From Balaenoptera acutorostrata (Eukaryota; Chordata; Mammalia; Artiodactyla; Balaenopteridae): 64,000 bases of DNA. A model generated the notes under the pieces. It saw nothing but the letters and a program-made list of their open reading frames with translations. It was not told the DNA's origin and did no database searches. Shown piece after piece: positions 1 to 10,541 of this stretch (its first letter is position 1; every line of letters begins with the position of its first letter). The position numbers and the translations under genes are program-made. The stretch spans positions 27,090,116-27,154,115 of the forward strand of contig NC_080073.1 of NCBI RefSeq assembly GCF_949987535.1. Reading direction: 5' to 3'.

Positions 1-552
1 GAGGTCACACAACTAATCAAGAATGAAAGCAAAACTTTTAAAAACCCATTTCTTACAGATAATGTGCCTCCTCTCATACCTCAGCCTTCTGTTCTTCCAT
101 TTTACTTCCTGTGATTTAAAATTCTTCCTTTAAAGGACCCTGTTTCTTCCTGTAATGGGCAGCAGAACCCATCCAACCATCATTGGGAAGTAAGGAAACT
201 GAGCTTTCTTGTAGCAGTTTGGGGTTGTGACCAAACTCACAGATGCATTTCTGCTGAGGAGATGTCACCCTACTAAGTTCTGAAATGGAAGTCTTGCTGC
301 AGGCCTTAGACCAGAGGCCAGAAAGGAAAAACTTCATTTTCTTTATGTGTCCTAATTTCAGTCATGATGAGGCTACTAGTGACCTAGAATGGAAAGCATG
401 GACTTTTACTACCTCCCTTTCAGCTTCAAAACCCAGCACAGCATCCTAAGCTGTAACTGGGAAATCCATGGACCCAGCACTCATTCACTCTTCTGAGGGC
501 AGCCCCCCAATTTTTCCTCTGAATAATCCCCCCGATCCACTTAGAGTCCACC
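1..552. other. Unassigned non-coding DNA
   Basis: No gene is recognised. The first ~40 bases resemble the worn 3' part of a minus-strand MIR (a 'ggtcacacaactaatcaag' phrase), too short to call. The remaining sequence shows no repeat I can name and no codon structure beyond a 73-codon minus-strand frame. Confidence 0.5.
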
Positions 553-672
553 TTATTTATTTATTTAGCCGCACTGCTGGGCATGCAGGATCCTAGTTCC
601 CCCACCAGGGATAGAACCCGTGCCCCTTGCAGTGGAAGCGGAGTCTTAACCACTGGACCTCCAGGGAAGTCC
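553..672 (-). mobile_element. CHR-1-type tRNA-derived SINE, short form
   Basis: Read on the minus strand, the unit starts at 672 with the head 'ggacttccctgg', runs through a B-box-like 'gggttctatccc' region and ends in a short AAAT-rich tail (553-566 on the plus strand reads TTTA repeats). This is the tRNA-Glu-like head typical of cetartiodactyl CHR SINEs. It is shorter than the CHR-2 copies because it lacks their GC-rich middle. Substitutions in the B box suggest an old copy. Confidence 0.85.
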
Positions 673-779
673 GAGGCCACCCTGTTTATGTGATATTGGT
701 TTTAACTCATCTCTAGCGAGTTACTGAATCGTACCTACTTGAGCATTTCATCGCCTCCACGCTCAACCCAACAACTGAG

Positions 780-1490
780 ATTGGATCAGGAATGGGCACA
801 TAACCCAATATGAGCCTTTAAGACACAGTCTGACTTCCTTTTGCTAGGGTTTATGTCTTGTTGAAGGATAGAGGCATAGTCTGTCTTTTTGCTAAACTTA
901 GAAACGTTAAAATGTAAGCTCTCAGCTTGCATGGGCTATATGAGAAAGGATTTTACGTGAGAGTGACTCTAACACAGAGGAGAGCTGAGCCCAGAGCAAA
1001 AGAGAGAAAGATGCTGGCACTCCATAACACTGCTAGTACTCTGAATCGAGCATAAATATTTTCTTTTATTTTTAAACTGGTTTTTCCTGTTGGATTTTTA
1101 TTTATTTACTTATTTATGGCTGCATTGGGTCTTTGTTGCTGCGCGTGGGCTTTCTCTAGTTGTGGAGAGCAGGGGCTACTCCTCGTTGCAGTGCGTGGGC
1201 TTCTCATCGCGGTGGCTTCTCTTGTTGCGGAGCACAGGCTCTAGGCGTGTGGGCCTCAGTAGTTGCGGCACGTGGGCTCAGTAGTTGTGGCTTGCAGGCT
1301 CTAGAGCGCAGCCTCAGTAGTTGTGGCACACGGGCCTAGCTGCTCGGCGGCATGTGGGATCTTCCCAGACCAGGGATCGAACCCGTGTCCCCTGCATTGG
1401 CAGGCAGACTCTCAACCACTGCGCCACCAGGAAGTCCCTCATGTTGGATTTTTAAAAATCATATTCAACTAAAAGAGTCCCAACGGATGA
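780..1490 (+). mobile_element. Decayed MLT1-like (ERVL-MaLR) LTR, split by a SINE
   Basis: The block from about 780 to 1087 ('ggaatgggcacataacccaatatgag', then 'aacacagaggagagctgag') and the block after 1442 ('caactaaaagagtcccaacgg') match the two ends of one old LTR consensus as I remember it. A CHR-2 SINE at 1101-1441 separates them. Assignment to MLT1 is by general pattern only. No internal retroviral sequence is attached, so it would be a solo LTR. Confidence 0.45.
1101..1441 (-). mobile_element. CHR-2-type SINE with 13-bp target-site duplication
   Basis: On the minus strand the element starts near 1437 with the tRNA-like head (A box 'tggcgcagtgg', B box 'gggttcgatccc'), continues through the GC-rich body and ends in an (AAAT)-rich tail seen as TTTA repeats at 1098-1116. 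The flanks carry a perfect 13-bp duplication, tgttggattttta, at 1088-1100 and 1442-1454. This shows a complete L1-driven retrotransposition event. The head reads 'gggacttcctggtggc', with one base lost relative to the other copies. Confidence 0.93.
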
Positions 1491-1725
1491 AGAGCCCAAA
1501 AAAGGACGATGTCTTAGAGACATATAAACTTCTAAATAGTATTCAAACTTGAGAGAGGCATGGAACCAGCTCTATTCCAAGGAGGGTGAGTACCCTGCCC
1601 AAAGCCCAGGCAGTGGGCCTGGGTTAGGCGCTGGATGTAAAGGCAGCCAGTGAGCTGACTAACTGGATTCTTGCTCTCACCAATTTTAATTAGAAAACTC
1701 AAAAAAAAAAAAAAAATGAGATGGT
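1491..1725. repeat. Unassigned DNA ending in an A16 run
   Basis: A homopolymer of 16 A occupies 1701-1716. The ~200 bases to its left show no family I recognise and no AATAAA signal, so a processed retrocopy is possible but unsupported. The run may simply be a poly(A) microsatellite. Confidence 0.5.
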
Positions 1726-2113
1726 GGGTATTCTGGGCTGAATGTTTGTGTCCCCTCAAAATATGTAAAATTTAACCCTACCCCTCAATGTGATGGTATT
1801 AGAAGATGGGGCCTTTGGGAGGTAATTAGGATTAGATGGGGTCATGAGGGCAGAGCCCTCTTGAATGGGATTAGTGCCCTTATAAGAATCACAAGACAGC
1901 TGCTTCACTGCTTTCTTTCCACTACGTGAGGATACAACAAGAAGTTAGCCATTAGCTGTCTCCAACCCGGAAGAGGATTCTCACCAGAACTCAACTATGC
2001 TGGCTCTGAGCTCAGACTTCCAGCCTCCTGAACTGTGAGAAATCAATGTTTATAAGCTCTTCAGTCTATGGTTTTGTTTTTGTTTTTTGTAGCAGCCCAA
2101 ACTGACTAATATT
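1726..2113 (+). mobile_element. MLT1A-like LTR (ERVL-MaLR), near full length
   Basis: The sequence follows the MLT1A consensus order almost end to end: 'gggctgaatgtttgtgtccc', 'aatgtgatggtattagaag', 'ggggcctttgggaggtaatt', 'gggattagtgcccttataag', 'cttccagcctcctgaactgtg' and the terminal 'agcagcccaaactgactaat'. At about 390 bp it is close to the usual LTR length. No internal region or second LTR is seen, so it is a solo LTR of an ancient non-coding endogenous retroelement. Confidence 0.85.
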
Positions 2114-2529
2114 GTTGGCAATAGGAACTAAAACTTAAAGTATTAAATAGGTGTTTTTCTTCAAAGATGAAGGTATAAGGTAGATTTAGTCCTCTGAGGT
2201 AGAATTAGGATGCAAGAGTCATGGTAACTCCAAGTTATGAAGCAGCAGGATCCATAAGGAAGTGGAAGTCATGAAGTATAGAAAACAAATTGAGAGAAGA
2301 GGGAAGGAATAGGCAAGTCAAGAGTGCAAGATAAACAGAAAATTAGCAAAAATAACAGAAGACCATGTGGTCCATGAGAGAGAAAGATGGAGAGAGAAAT
2401 AAGATCTGAGATAATACTAAGTGTATTTCAAATTCCATTTCTCACCAGACCTAGCTTGTCTCCAGCAGTCCTTGGTTTTTGGATTCTACTAGACATAAGG
2501 ACTCTGTTTTCATGTGGTCCTATATTCTC
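2114..2529. other. Unassigned non-coding DNA, partly purine-rich
   Basis: A purine-rich stretch lies at 2375-2410 (GAGAGA and AGAAAG runs). I see no repeat family or coding signal in the rest. Confidence 0.5.
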
Positions 2530-2712
2530 AGCTCAGTTCCTGTGCCTACTAACTTGGCGATCTTGAGCTAGTAATTTAAAATTCACTATGACGCCTTTTC
2601 CTTGCCTGTAAAGTGGGATAATGATGGTACAAGCTTCACTGGATTGGTGTAAAGATAAACTAGTCCATGTAAGGGTATTAGCATAGTAATTGGCACACAG
2701 TAAGTAATCAAT
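2530..2712 (+). mobile_element. MIR SINE
   Basis: The order of MIR landmarks is kept: 'acttggcgatcttgagctag' (the 'gtgaccttgggcaag' segment), 'tgcctgtaaagtgggataatgatgg', then 'ggcacacagtaagtaatcaat' at the 3' end. The tRNA-like 5' part is missing or unrecognisable. Confidence 0.75.
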
Positions 2713-2746
2713 GGAGCTTTTTTCACTTGTATTATTGTTTTTTTAT

Positions 2747-2860
2747 TATTCATTCAAATATATGTTGAGATTCTAATTTTGATAGTCCTCTACACACTGG
2801 GGATACAGTGATGAATGAAAACAAGACCCCTGTCCCATGGAAAATAAAACAAAGCAAAGC
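2747..2860 (-). mobile_element. L2 LINE 3' end
   Basis: 'ttattcattcaaatatatgttgag' followed by 'cacactggggatacagtgatgaa' and 'caagacccctgtccc' is the reverse complement of the L2 3' end, including its TGAATGAA terminus. Confidence 0.75.
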
Positions 2861-3374
2861 ATATAAGCCAGGGTACATGTTATCTTTCCTGTTTCATTTA
2901 TTATCCTCCAAAAACATCCTCAATGGTAGTTCACAACTCACCTCATTTGAATTGTCTTCTTTAAGACTCTATTCTTTTATCCAAAAATGTGTAACCAAAA
3001 CCAGCAGCCTGGTAGAATGGAGATGTTAGGAATCTGGGGACATGCCTCTGGATCTAAAATGTCTCCTTTTGAAATTTTCTCAAATTCTCCATACCCTAAT
3101 TTGCTTACATGGGAAATAAACAAAGTACATGAAAAATAAGTCATGGGGATTTTTTTGACCTCATTGGAAGAAAGATACTAGTTAGACTCAAGAAATTATA
3201 GTTATTTATCCATGTTACTATCAGTATTATTTCTACCATTCATGATTTAAAATTCCAAAGCGTGCACATTTAAGAAAATTTGTGGAGTATTTGTGACAGG
3301 AGCTCAGAGTCCAAAAATATTATTTTTCTTAATAATCTTGATTAAGAAGTCAGACATCCAAGGGTTGACAACAT
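2861..3374. other. Unassigned non-coding DNA
   Basis: AT-rich single-copy-looking sequence. No repeat family, splice-site pair or codon pattern stands out. Confidence 0.5.
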
Positions 3375-3411
3375 CAAAAACAAACAAACAAACAAACAAA
3401 AAACAAAAACC
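3375..3411. repeat. (CAAA)n microsatellite
   Basis: A short, slightly impure CAAA/CAAAAA tetranucleotide run. No parent SINE or LINE is recognisable beside it. Confidence 0.9.
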
Positions 3412-3879
3412 AGCTCGGGTGAGGTATATAGACAGAGAAATCTGATCCTTCTTGTACTTGAAAACTGTTATTCTCCTGTCCTTATTTTTGATGAGCCGAT
3501 CAAAATCTGAAACTGTGTTTCTGCCAGAAGATCAATCATTGAAAAATGGTGACTCAGATCTCATGAGCCAAAGAGAATTGTGCCTATTGTGACCTTTAGT
3601 TTTATATTCCATTTCATTAACTTATGTCTGAAAAGAATGAGAAATCAACAGCAAGTCTAGACTGAGTTCCAGCATCAGCCATAATTGTGGAAAATAATGT
3701 GCCTGACTGCTCTTGTTTTATAACCATGCATCATTGAAGCCCAGTAAATGGGCATGTCAGACACCAAGTTCACTAGACAGAGGAAAGTTCCTGAGACTCC
3801 ATGGGAACAGACAATACCCTATACTCAGTAGATTTCCCAGTGGAGACGAGCATCATACTGGAGATCAGGAGAATTCAGT
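3412..3879. other. Unassigned non-coding DNA
   Basis: No family recognised and no coding evidence. Confidence 0.5.
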
Positions 3880-4060
3880 GTGATTCTTGGCTGCCATTGG
3901 CTCTTCCTGCTTATGGACGTGTCACATTACCTGCTAAGTCTCTATTCCTTCTTTGTAGGTTGAGTTATAATACCTACTAGTTGTGAGGTTCAGCATCAAA
4001 ATGAGACAGTAAACATGTCTGGAAAGCACTAATTCTGTAGCGAGTATATGTTGAATGAAG
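3880..4060 (+). mobile_element. Decayed MIR SINE
   Basis: 'ggacgtgtcacattacctgctaagtctctattcc' corresponds to the MIR 'acttaacctctctgtgcc' segment. 'gttgagttataatacctactagttgtgagg' and a 'gcgagtatatgttgaatgaa' end follow in the right order. Confidence 0.6.
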
Positions 4061-4268
4061 TATGATACAAATGGGTTGGAGAACACTGTAAAAAGGGAAT
4101 ATATTTGAGCCAGCTGAGTAATTTCCATGAGAGACTTCAAAAATAGTGCTAAAATAATCTATTGTATATTACAGATTAATATATTAATTTCTTGTTGGGC
4201 TTTATACAAATTCCCTAAAAACTATGTCTCAATTTCCCATATGAGCAATAGATGAAAATGACAGCAAT

Positions 4269-4312
4269 CACATATACATACACACACATATGCACACACA
4301 CATATAAAATAT
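4269..4312. repeat. (CA)n/(TA)n compound microsatellite
   Basis: Alternating CA, CATA and TATA units with interruptions. It is likely length-variable but not a pure tract. Confidence 0.85.
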
Positions 4313-4352
4313 ACCCACATGAGTGCTAAATTTCTTTTAAAATTCCTATATT

Positions 4353-4480
4353 CAGTCATTCACTCAACCATTCAGCAGATACTTTTTAAATTCCTACTGC
4401 CTGCCCAGCACTGTGCTAGCCACAATAGACACAGCAAACAACGAGACCCAAAGTTTGCCCCTCGTGGAGTTTACACTGTA
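4353..4480 (-). mobile_element. L2 LINE 3' end
   Basis: 'cagtcattcactcaaccattcagcagat', 'gcccagcactgtgctagcc' and 'cctcgtggagtttacactgtag' are the reverse complement of the L2 3' end in the expected order. Confidence 0.8.
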
Positions 4481-5334
4481 GTATATTTGAACAAATGAAT
4501 TGAGCACCATGTGATGGCTGGTGACAGGGGAAGTACATGGGTTGTGTGCGATTGCATCGGGAGCCCTTGCCCTACTACATATTTTACTAAGAAAATCCCT
4601 TGAACCCAAACATTTCAGTGCTCTGGCTTTTCTAGGTAAGAGTTAATACCATCATCAAAGACTAGCAGTCTCCTTGAGCTCAGCTGTCTGCTGTGACATC
4701 TCTCACTGCAGATGACACTGGCTGTCAGAAACAATTGCATCTTTAAGAAAGGATGAAGAAAATTCCCCCTCTGGCTCTTAAGCGAGTGTGCCAGGTGTCA
4801 GTGTTATGCAGGAGGGGACTTTTCAAATCAGCAGCTACAGCAGAACTCAGAACAGCCTAGAAAGCAGCAGACCCATCCATCAGGTGGCTGGCAAGCCTCC
4901 CTGCTGGAATGATGTATATTCTGTGCCACTGAGGGAACGGGCCCTATTTATATCCAGTAGTGCACAGATCTTTCTTACAGGTTTATGTACAGAATTTTAT
5001 TCTTTTGCCTGCCCACAATTCACCAACCCCCATCTTTAGTAAAATACTCAAACTGTCTCGAGGAAATCACTCTCCTCTCTACTGACATGACATGATTTGT
5101 GGGCGAGCTGGGCACAGGCCTATATCTTGAAGCACCCTATCCTCTTAACCAGAGTGAATGGCTGGAGAAATGGGGACATTACCTAGGCCAAGCCAACATC
5201 TTCAATCAAAACTAACCCAGTACTTTGCTTTGGGAAAAAAAAAAAGGAAATAAGGCATTGCAGTTTTGAAGTTGAAACTGAATATAAGACTGGACTGACT
5301 TGCAGCCATCTTGTCACCCCATTAGGAAAGTGCA
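4481..5334. other. Unassigned non-coding DNA
   Basis: Single-copy-looking sequence with open frames of at most 83 codons (4788-5039, plus). No splice context or recognisable protein motif supports them. A short A-run lies at 5237-5247. Confidence 0.5.
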
Positions 5335-5450
5335 TTTTTAGTTTTTTAAGGAACCCCCATACTGTTCTCCATAATGGTTGTACCAATTTACATTCCCACC
5401 AGCAGTGTAAGAGGGTTCCCTTTTCTCCACACCCTCTCCAGCCTTTATTG
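5335..5450 (-). mobile_element. Inverted 5' part of a rearranged L1
   Basis: The plus strand reads 'ttagttttttaaggaaccc ... attcccaccagcagtg ... ccacaccctctccagc', the reverse complement of late L1 ORF2. Its L1-downstream edge lies at the outer boundary (5335). The part that should follow it begins at 5452 on the plus strand. This geometry is that of an L1 with a 5' inversion made by twin priming. Confidence 0.85.
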
Positions 5451-6127
5451 GAATAGAGCTACCATATGATGCAGTAATCCCACTCCTGGTCATATATCTG
5501 GAGGAAACCACAATTGGAAAAGACACCTGCACTCCAGTGTTTATTGCAGCACTACTTACAATAGTCAAGACATGGAAACAAGCTAAATGTCCATTGACAG
5601 AGGAATGGATAAAGATGTGGTACATATATACAATAGAATATTACTCAGCCATAAAAAAGAATAAAATAATGCCATTTGCCCCAACATGGATGGGCCTAGA
5701 GATTATCATTCTAAGTGAAGTAAGTCAGACAGAGAAAGACAAATATCATTTGGCATCATTTATAGGTGGAATCTAAAAAAAACTGATACAAATGAACTTA
5801 TTTACAAAACAGAAACAGACTCACAAAACAGAAACAGACTCACAAACTTCGAAAACAAACTTATGATTACCAAAGGGGAAATGTGGGGAGGAGGGGAGTG
5901 GGATAAGTTAGGAGTTTGGTATTAACATATACACACTACTATATATAAAATAGATAATCAATGAGGACCTACTGTATAGCACAGGGAACTCTACTCAATA
6001 TTCCTATATGGAAAAGAATCTGAAAAAAGTATGGATATATGTATATAACTGAATCGTTTTGCTGTACACCTGAAACTAACATGACATTGTAAATCAACTA
6101 TAATATCAAATAAAAATTTTTTAAAAA
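5451..6127 (+). mobile_element. Cetartiodactyl-type L1: ORF2 end and 3' UTR
   Basis: Begins at 'aatagagctaccatatgatg' and keeps the last ~75 codons of ORF2 in one open frame up to about 5776, including the TWKQAKCPLTEEWIK and MWYIYTIEYYSAIKK landmarks of L1 reverse transcriptase C termini. A 3' UTR and an AATAAA-type end ('caaataaaaattttt') follow. A 19-bp unit, acaaaacagaaacagactc, is doubled at 5804-5822 and 5823-5841. The copy is dead: it lacks ORF1 and almost all of ORF2. Confidence 0.9.
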
Positions 6128-6984
6128 GAATGGAGCCAACAGGGAACAAAGCGTAGCCAAAAGAAACAGAGAGAGAACCTGGATCCCCGTGAAATAATTT
6201 TCAGCTTGGAGCCCACTGTGCCTGAAACAGAACTCTTTTTTTTTTTTTAAAGAATTTGAATTGAATTTTTTGTTGTTTGCATTTGAGAAAATTATGGTGT
6301 GTCTGGATGGTACATGTCTAATCACTACTAGGGCAAATGCTCTGGGTTACAGGATGGTTTGAATTGTTTTATCCACCTTCTTTCTACACAAACCAACTAT
6401 GAGATAGCTGAATTTGTACCCAGAGTTGTATGATTCCACAGCCCAGATACATAACTGTTCTGTTAGATTTGCCTTCCTATCAATTAACATAGTCAGTCAT
6501 CCTACCCAAGGACATTTGAATTTTAAAAAGTGACACTTGGTTAAGAATTACATATCCCAAAGGGATGCATCTTTTTAACAATATTTGTAAGATGATTGAA
6601 ATGTCTTCCCTTCCTCTCTCCTTATTGTTTATTGCTAAATCAAAATATATCTGAAAAATCTTAAGAAAAGAAACGTTATAAAATGGTTTTCCAAATCATA
6701 CTACAGTTAGAACTTGCATTCCTCCCCCTTACCTCTAGCCAAAGATTTACCAAATGGCTGGATTTCAGGCATACAGTTTGGGAATCGTATTAGTAAATGA
6801 TCCTTAGCTTCTAGTTTAATGTGGATAAGTCTTATGAAGACAGGTAGTGCTGAAATATCAGGGGCTTGTAGAAACCCCTAACTGTACTCAGGCCAGGCTG
6901 GAGCCCTCCATCGCTATGCCAGAGTCGAGAAATCAGTCAGAGCCTTCTGATTGCCCATAGTGGGTGTAGATAGAATGCCAAATT
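6128..6984. other. Unassigned non-coding DNA with a T run
   Basis: A T15 run is at 6235-6249. Nothing else is assignable and no coding signal is seen. Confidence 0.5.
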
Positions 6985-7200
6985 GTTGAAACACATAGGC
7001 TCTGAAGTTAGACAGCCCTCAGGTTAAATTCTAGCTCAGAAAACTAATACTTAACCCTTCTAAGCCTTGATGTCCTCTTCAGCAAAAGGGGTATAATCAT
7101 AGGGCCTATCACATAGGGCTGTTGGGAAGATTAAATAAGATAATATAGGTAAAGAACTTGGGAACAGAAGAAAGGCTTAATCAACTTTAGCCGTCATTAA
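6985..7200 (+). mobile_element. MIR SINE, nearly full length
   Basis: 'ataggctctgaagttagacag', 'ttaaattctagctcag', 'cttaacccttctaagcc', 'aaaggggtataatcatagggcc' and 'ggctgttgggaagattaaataag' follow the MIR consensus in order. Confidence 0.8.
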
Positions 7201-9229
7201 AATATACAAATTATGCTGAAAGCCTTGAAGGAGTCCTCATTCATCAGAGTGCTATATTTCACTGCATTTGAGCCTTGAGAAGAGACAGGAAGGCTCTAAG
7301 AACTGACTTCCATGGCCCACTGGGTGTGAAACTAGAACCTTTTCCTCCATACTCGGAGTTCACTGTCTTTTTCTGCACTGGAGTAGGTCACCAGCAGGGG
7401 TTCCTTTGCAGCCAGGGACCGGCCAGACTCCTCCAGTGTTTGGAGGCTCTTAGTGTACGAAATACCAACACGTGATTCTAAACAATAGTGGTGTGCATAT
7501 GAATATATATAATTGTTTACATTAACAATTCACAGTGTACTTCAGGCAATGTGGTCCAGTAACAGGGCACAAGTGCAAGGCTGAAAGATAAGCCTTTCTT
7601 TCTGTCTTGTCACTGTGCCTCCATAGCTATATGGTAACCTTATCGTCACATAATTTTAAGTGACCCTCATGCTTCACTTCTCCTACCCCATGCTGGGTCC
7701 ATATCACCAGAAGTGGAATTGGTGTGTAAAGGAAAAATATTATAATATCACTAATCAACCATTTATTAGTTAACTATAAGAAGCCGTACATCAGATTTTT
7801 TCCTTCCCTTGTAGAATATGTTTTGTGACATTTAAGATGTAGCACAAGATAGAAAATAAAACACAAAGAAAGTTGCGTTCTTATTCCCCAGAGTAAGAAA
7901 TAAAACATTACTAATATACTCGAAGGCTCTGTTCATAACATATTTTTTTAAAGTGGGTCTGCTTGAATTACAGAGAAATAGAAGGCATATTTCATTCATT
8001 CCCTCATAATTACATAATCCATTGAGAGCACATCTTAATATGAAGGCAGCAAGGGTTTTGTTGTACCGCTTCGGGGGCCAGAAGCCTTCCTGGCTCCACA
8101 AATTACACCCCTCCTCTCCAGATCTCCCTCTCTTCCCTGCGACTTAAACATCCTGAGCCCCCTTCCTCCCACATTATAGAAACTGCAGCCTGAAACACTG
8201 CAGTGTGAGTATTGATCCAATGGCAATCTCTCAAGCCATAGCAGATCCTCGTGGGACCTGGCTGAAAATGGCAAATCATCCAACAATAGGACTGAACTTA
8301 GGATTTAGGTGCCATTCAGGTCTGAGCTTCTATCTATAAATTCCCTATGTCCCCTTTGGACTTTTCATAAAGCACAGTGTGTCAGCTACTACTACAAAAA
8401 CAACTTTGGCCTGGGAGATTAACCTGAAAAAACATATTTTGGGTCTGGATTAGACATGATCCCCACCTCTGGCTTTCAGGAATGAATATCAGTCACTAGG
8501 TATTACAGTTGTCTGACGACTCCTTAGTCGCACTCTAGCTTTCATCTCAGCTGAAGGATGAGAAACGGGTACAGACCTAGGGTTCAGGGTGAGTGCTTAA
8601 ATGGATAGAACTATAGTGATATTCAGGATGCCCCTGGGCTCTGTGGTCTGTAGGTCTTGCTGGGTGGACCACACTTACCCACTAAAAACACTTTACTCAG
8701 TGTTATCCGATACATCAACAGAAATGAAAACTTAATCTTTTTTTTTTTAAACCACAGTTTTCAGCCTATTCAGCTGGCATTTGAAAGTGTGCAATAACAT
8801 CTGTGAAATCACTTTATAAACTCAACATCTCCATGCCGGAGCAAGGAATTCTCATTGTTATGAAAAGCAATTTTCATTGACTTCTGTGTGGCAAACCATC
8901 TTGAATCGTTCAATGCAAATGTGCCATGACCAACAAAGAGGAGGAGGGTGGTATGACTTGTGAGTCCTGGGGAAGCCAGTCAAGCATAAATCTGTCTTCT
9001 GGGATATAAATTTCCATAAAGGCAACCTCAGATATGATTATTAAGTGAGCCTATGCCTTGCTGAAAGTCCCTAAAGGCAACATACGCTGCTAAAAGGGAT
9101 GGCAAATCGCCTTCCATGATGATTTGCCTACAAATTAGATTCTTTGTAATAAACAATTGGTTGTATGGAAAGGTACTTAAGATGATGGTACCTTGTAAGC
9201 ATCTAGCCTCTTCAATTCCACACTTGTTT
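7201..9229. other. Mostly single-copy DNA, possible conserved segment
   Basis: About 2 kb with few recognisable repeats. A faint plus-strand MIR may cover 7545-7680. From 8760 to 9165 the sequence has no simple repeat or transposon signature. It holds a POU octamer ATGCAAAT (8913-8920) and an 8-bp inverted repeat GGCAAATC/GATTTGCC (9101-9108 and 9121-9128). No open frame here has coding support. An enhancer-like role for 8760-9165 is only a guess. Confidence 0.4.
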
Positions 9230-9328
9230 AGTTAACACCTAATATGTCTCTGCCAGAGTGCTAGGCACTGCTGGGGATGCAGCTATGAAAAAGACACAAT
9301 CCTCAAATTTAAATAAGCTACATTCTAA
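9230..9328 (-). mobile_element. L2 LINE fragment
   Basis: 'gagtgctaggcactgctggggatgcagc', 'aaaaagacacaatcctcaaa' and 'taagctacattctaata' give the reverse complement of L2 3' sequence. It is cut off sharply by the Tigger element that follows. Confidence 0.7.
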
Positions 9329-9330
9329 TA

Positions 9331-9548
9331 CAGTTGACCCTTGAACAACATGGGTTGGAACTGCATGGGTCCACTTATATGTGGATTTTTTTCAATAAAT
9401 ATCTACAATAGTACTACGTGATCCAATAGTCGATTGAATCCGAGGATGCACAACTGCCACATGGAGGGCTGACTGTAAAGTCATACATGGAATTTTGACT
9501 GTGAGGAGGTCATCACCTCTAACCCCAGAGTTGTTCAAGGGTCAACTG
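9331..9548 (+). mobile_element. TcMar-Tigger non-autonomous element (MER8/Tigger2-like)
   Basis: The element has perfect 19-bp terminal inverted repeats: CAGTTGACCCTTGAACAAC at 9331-9349 and its reverse complement at 9530-9548. TA dinucleotides flank both ends (9329-9330 and 9549-9550), the target duplication of the Tc1/mariner superfamily. At 218 bp it has no room for a transposase, so it moved with a helper. Confidence 0.88.
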
Positions 9549-9884
9549 TAGTTACATCCTAAACCAAGAACGCAAATGGCTATAATTCCATCAGAGATAT
9601 CCTGAAAACTATTAGGGATTACAAGGATGAAGAGATTATGCAGTTGAGGGCTTCAAAAGAAAAAAAAAATTAATGAAGTTTGTTTATATAATATAGACCT
9701 TGAAGGCTGCAGAGGATATTGACAGGTGATGATGAAAGAGAAAGACATTACAATCAGAACAAACATGAGCAAGATACAGAGATTTGAGCTGTGGGATACT
9801 TTTAGGAAAAAAGCAAGTAGTCCATTTTAATTACATCACAGATATCCACTAGGAAAAAAATGGAAAATGATGACAACATCAAGA
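9549..9884. other. Unassigned non-coding DNA
   Basis: Nothing assignable. The resumption of L2 after the Tigger element is not clear enough to call. Confidence 0.5.
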
Positions 9885-10100
9885 AAACAGCAGTAGGGAG
9901 TTCCCCGGCGGTCCAGTGGTTGAGACTCTGTGCTTCCACTGCAAGGGGTACAGGTTTGATTCCTGGTCAGGGAAAAAAATCCCACATGCTGCATGGTATG
10001 GACAAAAAAAAAGGGGGGTGAATTTTTGTACAGCAGAGATTGGCATAACATTGTAAATCAACTATACTTCAATAAAAAAAATTTTTTTTAAACAGCAGTA
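9885..10100 (+). mobile_element. CHR-1-type SINE joined to an L1 3' end, one insertion
   Basis: A short CHR SINE (9896 to about 10017, head 'gggagttccccggcggtccag', A-run at its end) is followed by an L1 3' terminus at 10029-10081 ('tacagcagagattgg' then 'acattgtaaatcaactatac' and a polyadenylation signal). The pair as a whole lies between an 11-bp duplication, aaacagcagta, at 9885-9895 and 10090-10100. One insertion event therefore carried both parts. The same L1 terminus appears in reverse at 14184-14250 and near 35440-35500. Confidence 0.75.
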
Positions 10101-10124
10101 ATTGAATAATGGTGACAGTGAGCA

Positions 10125-10205
10125 CAATAGAAACATTTATTGAGCTGGGCATCGTTCTAAGTTCTTTCTATTTAATAATCATAGACTAGGTGAGGAAATC
10201 AGCAC
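10125..10205 (-). mobile_element. MIR SINE fragment
   Basis: 'aaacatttattgagctgggcatcgttctaag' then 'tatttaataatcatagac' and 'gaggaaat' is the reverse complement of the MIR 3' half. Confidence 0.6.
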
Positions 10206-10225
10206 ATTTATACACCGTGTAGATA

Positions 10226-10541
10226 CAGTCATCCCTTGTTATCCGTGGAGGGATTGGTTCTAGGACCCCCAAGGATACCAAAATCCATGGATGCTCAAGT
10301 GCCTTATATAAAATGGGGTAGTATTTGCATCTAACCTACGTACATCCTTTCCTATAATTAAATCATCTCTATATTACTTATAATACCCAATACAATGTAA
10401 ATCTATGTATATAGTTCCTGGGACGTGGCAAATTTAAGTTCTGCTTTTTGGAAATTTCTGTAATTAGGAAATATATACATTTCCCATTTGCGGTTGGTTG
10501 AATCTGTGGATGCAGAACCTGTGGATAGGGAGGGCTGACTG
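10226..10541 (+). mobile_element. TcMar-Tigger non-autonomous element
   Basis: Starts CAGTCATCCCTTG and ends AGGGCTGACTG, flanked by TA at 10224-10225 and 10542-10543. The inner segments ('gggattggttctaggacccc', 'gataccaaaatccatggatg', 'gcggttggttgaatctgtgg') match Tigger-group MITE-like consensus sequence. At 316 bp there is no transposase. It differs in ends and content from the Tigger copy 700 bp upstream, so they are separate insertions. Confidence 0.85.

Noticed and set aside
5537..5776. 79-codon frame with L1 reverse transcriptase C-terminal similarity
   Set aside because: It is real homology but only a relic of a 5'-truncated, inverted L1, not a functional gene.
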